NCBI RefSeq assembly: GCF_003259435.1
Contig: NZ_QLMA01000001.1
Coordinates: 992,001-1,056,000, forward strand
DNA from: Chitinophaga dinghuensis
GTDB lineage: Bacteria > Bacteroidota > Bacteroidia > Chitinophagales > Chitinophagaceae
Length of the DNA stretch: 64,000 nucleotides
Direction of reading: 5' to 3'
Positions within the stretch are counted from its first letter, which is position 1. Each line of letters starts with the position of its first letter. Under the pieces are notes generated by a model, which saw only the letters and a list, made by a program, of their open reading frames with translations, was not told the DNA's origin and did no database searches. This document shows positions 62,791 to 64,000 of the stretch, in pieces. A program made the position numbers and the translations under genes.

Positions 62791-63681
62791 TCAGATCTCT
62801 TCCAATAAATTATCGAATACAGGCTGCCAGCCGAGTTCTTGTCGCGCTTTAGCTGCGCTGGCTACAATATTTGACCCTAGCCCGAAATGTGCCATCGCAG
62901 GGCCCCATATTTCGATAGCCTCGCTTATGGAAAGTGATTTTACTTCCTCTTTCAACCCCAATGAACGATTGATTTGTTCCGCGATCGCCTTAAAGGAAGT
63001 AAGACCATTTTCAGCATAGTAGAATGAGCCAGCGGGGGCTTTATCTATCGCCAATTCATAGAGCGATAATAAATCCATTACATGGACATTTGAAGTCAGA
63101 TGTACACCTTTCCCGATCATGATAGCACTTCCGCGTTGTCTGGCGTCTCTCATCAATGTGGGAATCTGGTCACTTTCCTGTTTTAATGCCAACCCTTTTC
63201 CATATACCATCGTCGGACATATTACTACTGTATGTATACCTTTTTCTGCATAATTCATCACTTCGCGGTCAAGGAGTACGCGGGCGGCTCTTTCCAATAC
63301 TGGTTTTTCAATAATATCCGTGTAGGCGTTGCTGTTAGCAAATTGTCCGGCTGCTTTATCGCCGAGTATGCCGCCGCCGGAAGTGTGGATATACATTTTA
63401 CCGCTGCCTTCCAATGCCTCGAGAATGGTCGCCGCCAGGAAAGTGTCATCAGAATTGGCCACATTGATCACGATATCGGCAGCCTGAAGTTCTGCTGTAA
63501 ATGCAAGGTCGTCAATCATTGGTCCTGCAGTGGCATTAATACCCAGTGCCTTTAATCTGGGAACATCTGCTTCCCTGCGTACCCTGCTATATACCTCAAA
63601 TCCTTTCTGTTGTAAATAAATCGCCAATGAGCCCCCAATGTAACCGGTGGTGCCGAGAATGAATACGCGCTTTGTTGCCAT
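62791..63681 (-). CDS. NAD(P)-dependent epimerase/dehydratase-type (extended SDR) protein
   Basis: The 296-residue protein starts MATKRVFILGTTGYIGGSLA, the nucleotide-binding G-x-x-G-x-x-G of the Rossmann fold; an upstream in-frame ATG was rejected. Further features are AADIVINVANSDDTFLAATI, KMYIHTSGGGILGD (strand with the Ser), EKGIHTVVICPTMVYGKG and LTSNVHVMDLLSLYELAID. The usual YxxxK has been replaced (around VLLDREVMNYAEKG), so it may be an atypical SDR of the NmrA or epimerase type. Substrate unknown. Single gene. Confidence 0.85.
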   Translation of the reverse strand: MATKRVFILGTTGYIGGSLAIYLQQKGFEVYSRVRREADVPRLKALGINATAGPMIDDLAFTAELQAADIVINVANSDDTFLAATILEALEGSGKMYIHTSGGGILGDKAAGQFANSNAYTDIIEKPVLERAARVLLDREVMNYAEKGIHTVVICPTMVYGKGLALKQESDQIPTLMRDARQRGSAIMIGKGVHLTSNVHVMDLLSLYELAIDKAPAGSFYYAENGLTSFKAIAEQINRSLGLKEEVKSLSISEAIEIWGPAMAHFGLGSNIVASAAKARQELGWQPVFDNLLEEI

Positions 63682-64000
63682 ATGTTTTTTGACAGTAAAT
63701 CTGAGGGAAGGAGAGGAATTGAACAACCCGATTCTTGCGGTATTTTAGGAGTGAGTGCGGAGAAGGGGGGATTATATCACAAACAGAAGGGATTGTGGAA
63801 GAGGTGCGCTATTAGCATAACTACATTGCAGAAGAATTTGGAGTTTGTACTATTACTGAAATTAGTTCATGATACAAGCAAACAGCACAGCGTAAGCGGT
63901 GCGTTTTGCTTGTATTGCTTTTATATAGTCTGGTTTGAACATCATTCCGGCCCAATATTGGATCATTTGTTTTGACGCATGCGGTATCTAATTTGTGCCA
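63682..64000. other. Right-end stretch without a convincing gene
   Basis: No frame in these 319 bases resembles a protein. The notable feature is the hairpin at 63872-63915. Confidence 0.5.
63872..63915. other. Strong hairpin of unknown role
   Basis: ATACAAGCAAA at 63872-63882 pairs perfectly with TTTGCTTGTAT at 63905-63915; after two mismatches, GCAC-type bases pair again around a loop of about ten bases (AGCGTAAGCG). It could be a terminator for a gene beyond the window, or part of a repeat or small RNA. Confidence 0.45.

Overview
The window looks like a chromosomal segment from a Bacteroidota bacterium of the Chitinophaga type. The reasons are SusC/SusD pairs with ECF sigma and FecR regulators, many signal peptides and lipoproteins of Bacteroidota style, promoters of the TAnnTTTG kind, weak Shine-Dalgarno sites, and a type VI secretion system (T6SS) of subtype iii, which is known only from this phylum. 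By eye the GC content is about 45 percent. No rRNA, tRNA or CRISPR array was seen.

Layout. Positions 1-5.7 kb hold the start of an AraC-type regulator that runs off the left edge, a secreted cyclophilin, an unusual three-domain esterase (SGNH, alpha/beta hydrolase, SGNH), two exported proteins of unknown function and a small inverted-repeat element. Positions 5.8-13.8 kb hold a two-component system followed by a TolC/RND/adaptor efflux operon; a shared sequence motif in front of both suggests that the response regulator controls the pump and itself. The pump permease carries a textbook EF-hand loop. A frameshifted Panacea (DUF4065) antitoxin-like gene follows. Positions 14.8-29.9 kb hold two consecutive ECF sigma/FecR/SusC/SusD loci, the first ending in a thioredoxin-like protein; they are outer-membrane uptake systems with cell-surface signalling. 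Positions 30-36.1 kb are a mixed region: AraC and GlxA-type regulators, SRPBCC and alpha/beta hydrolase proteins, secreted proteins and a lipoprotein of unknown role.

Positions 36.3-59 kb are a T6SSiii locus. The core is TssB/TssC (sheath), two TssD (tube), TssE/F/G/K (baseplate), TssH (ClpV), TssI (VgrG), and TssN, TssO, TssR plus two further membrane-complex proteins that stand in for the missing TssJ/L/M. On the minus strand, the genes downstream of the tubes form two apparent effector modules around VgrG. One is a phage-type lysozyme followed by a lipoprotein (proposed toxin and periplasmic immunity). The other is a PAAR-like (DUF4280) protein fused to a PoNe-type DNase domain, followed by a PoNi-type (DUF1911) immunity protein, with an unrecognised protein between VgrG and the toxin that could be a loading adaptor. 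This antibacterial arsenal is the most interesting part of the window.

Positions 59-64 kb return to housekeeping-type genes: a TPR protein, a GreA-like small protein, two overlapping multi-pass membrane proteins and an NAD-binding epimerase-type oxidoreductase. The last 319 bases hold no convincing gene but do hold a strong hairpin.
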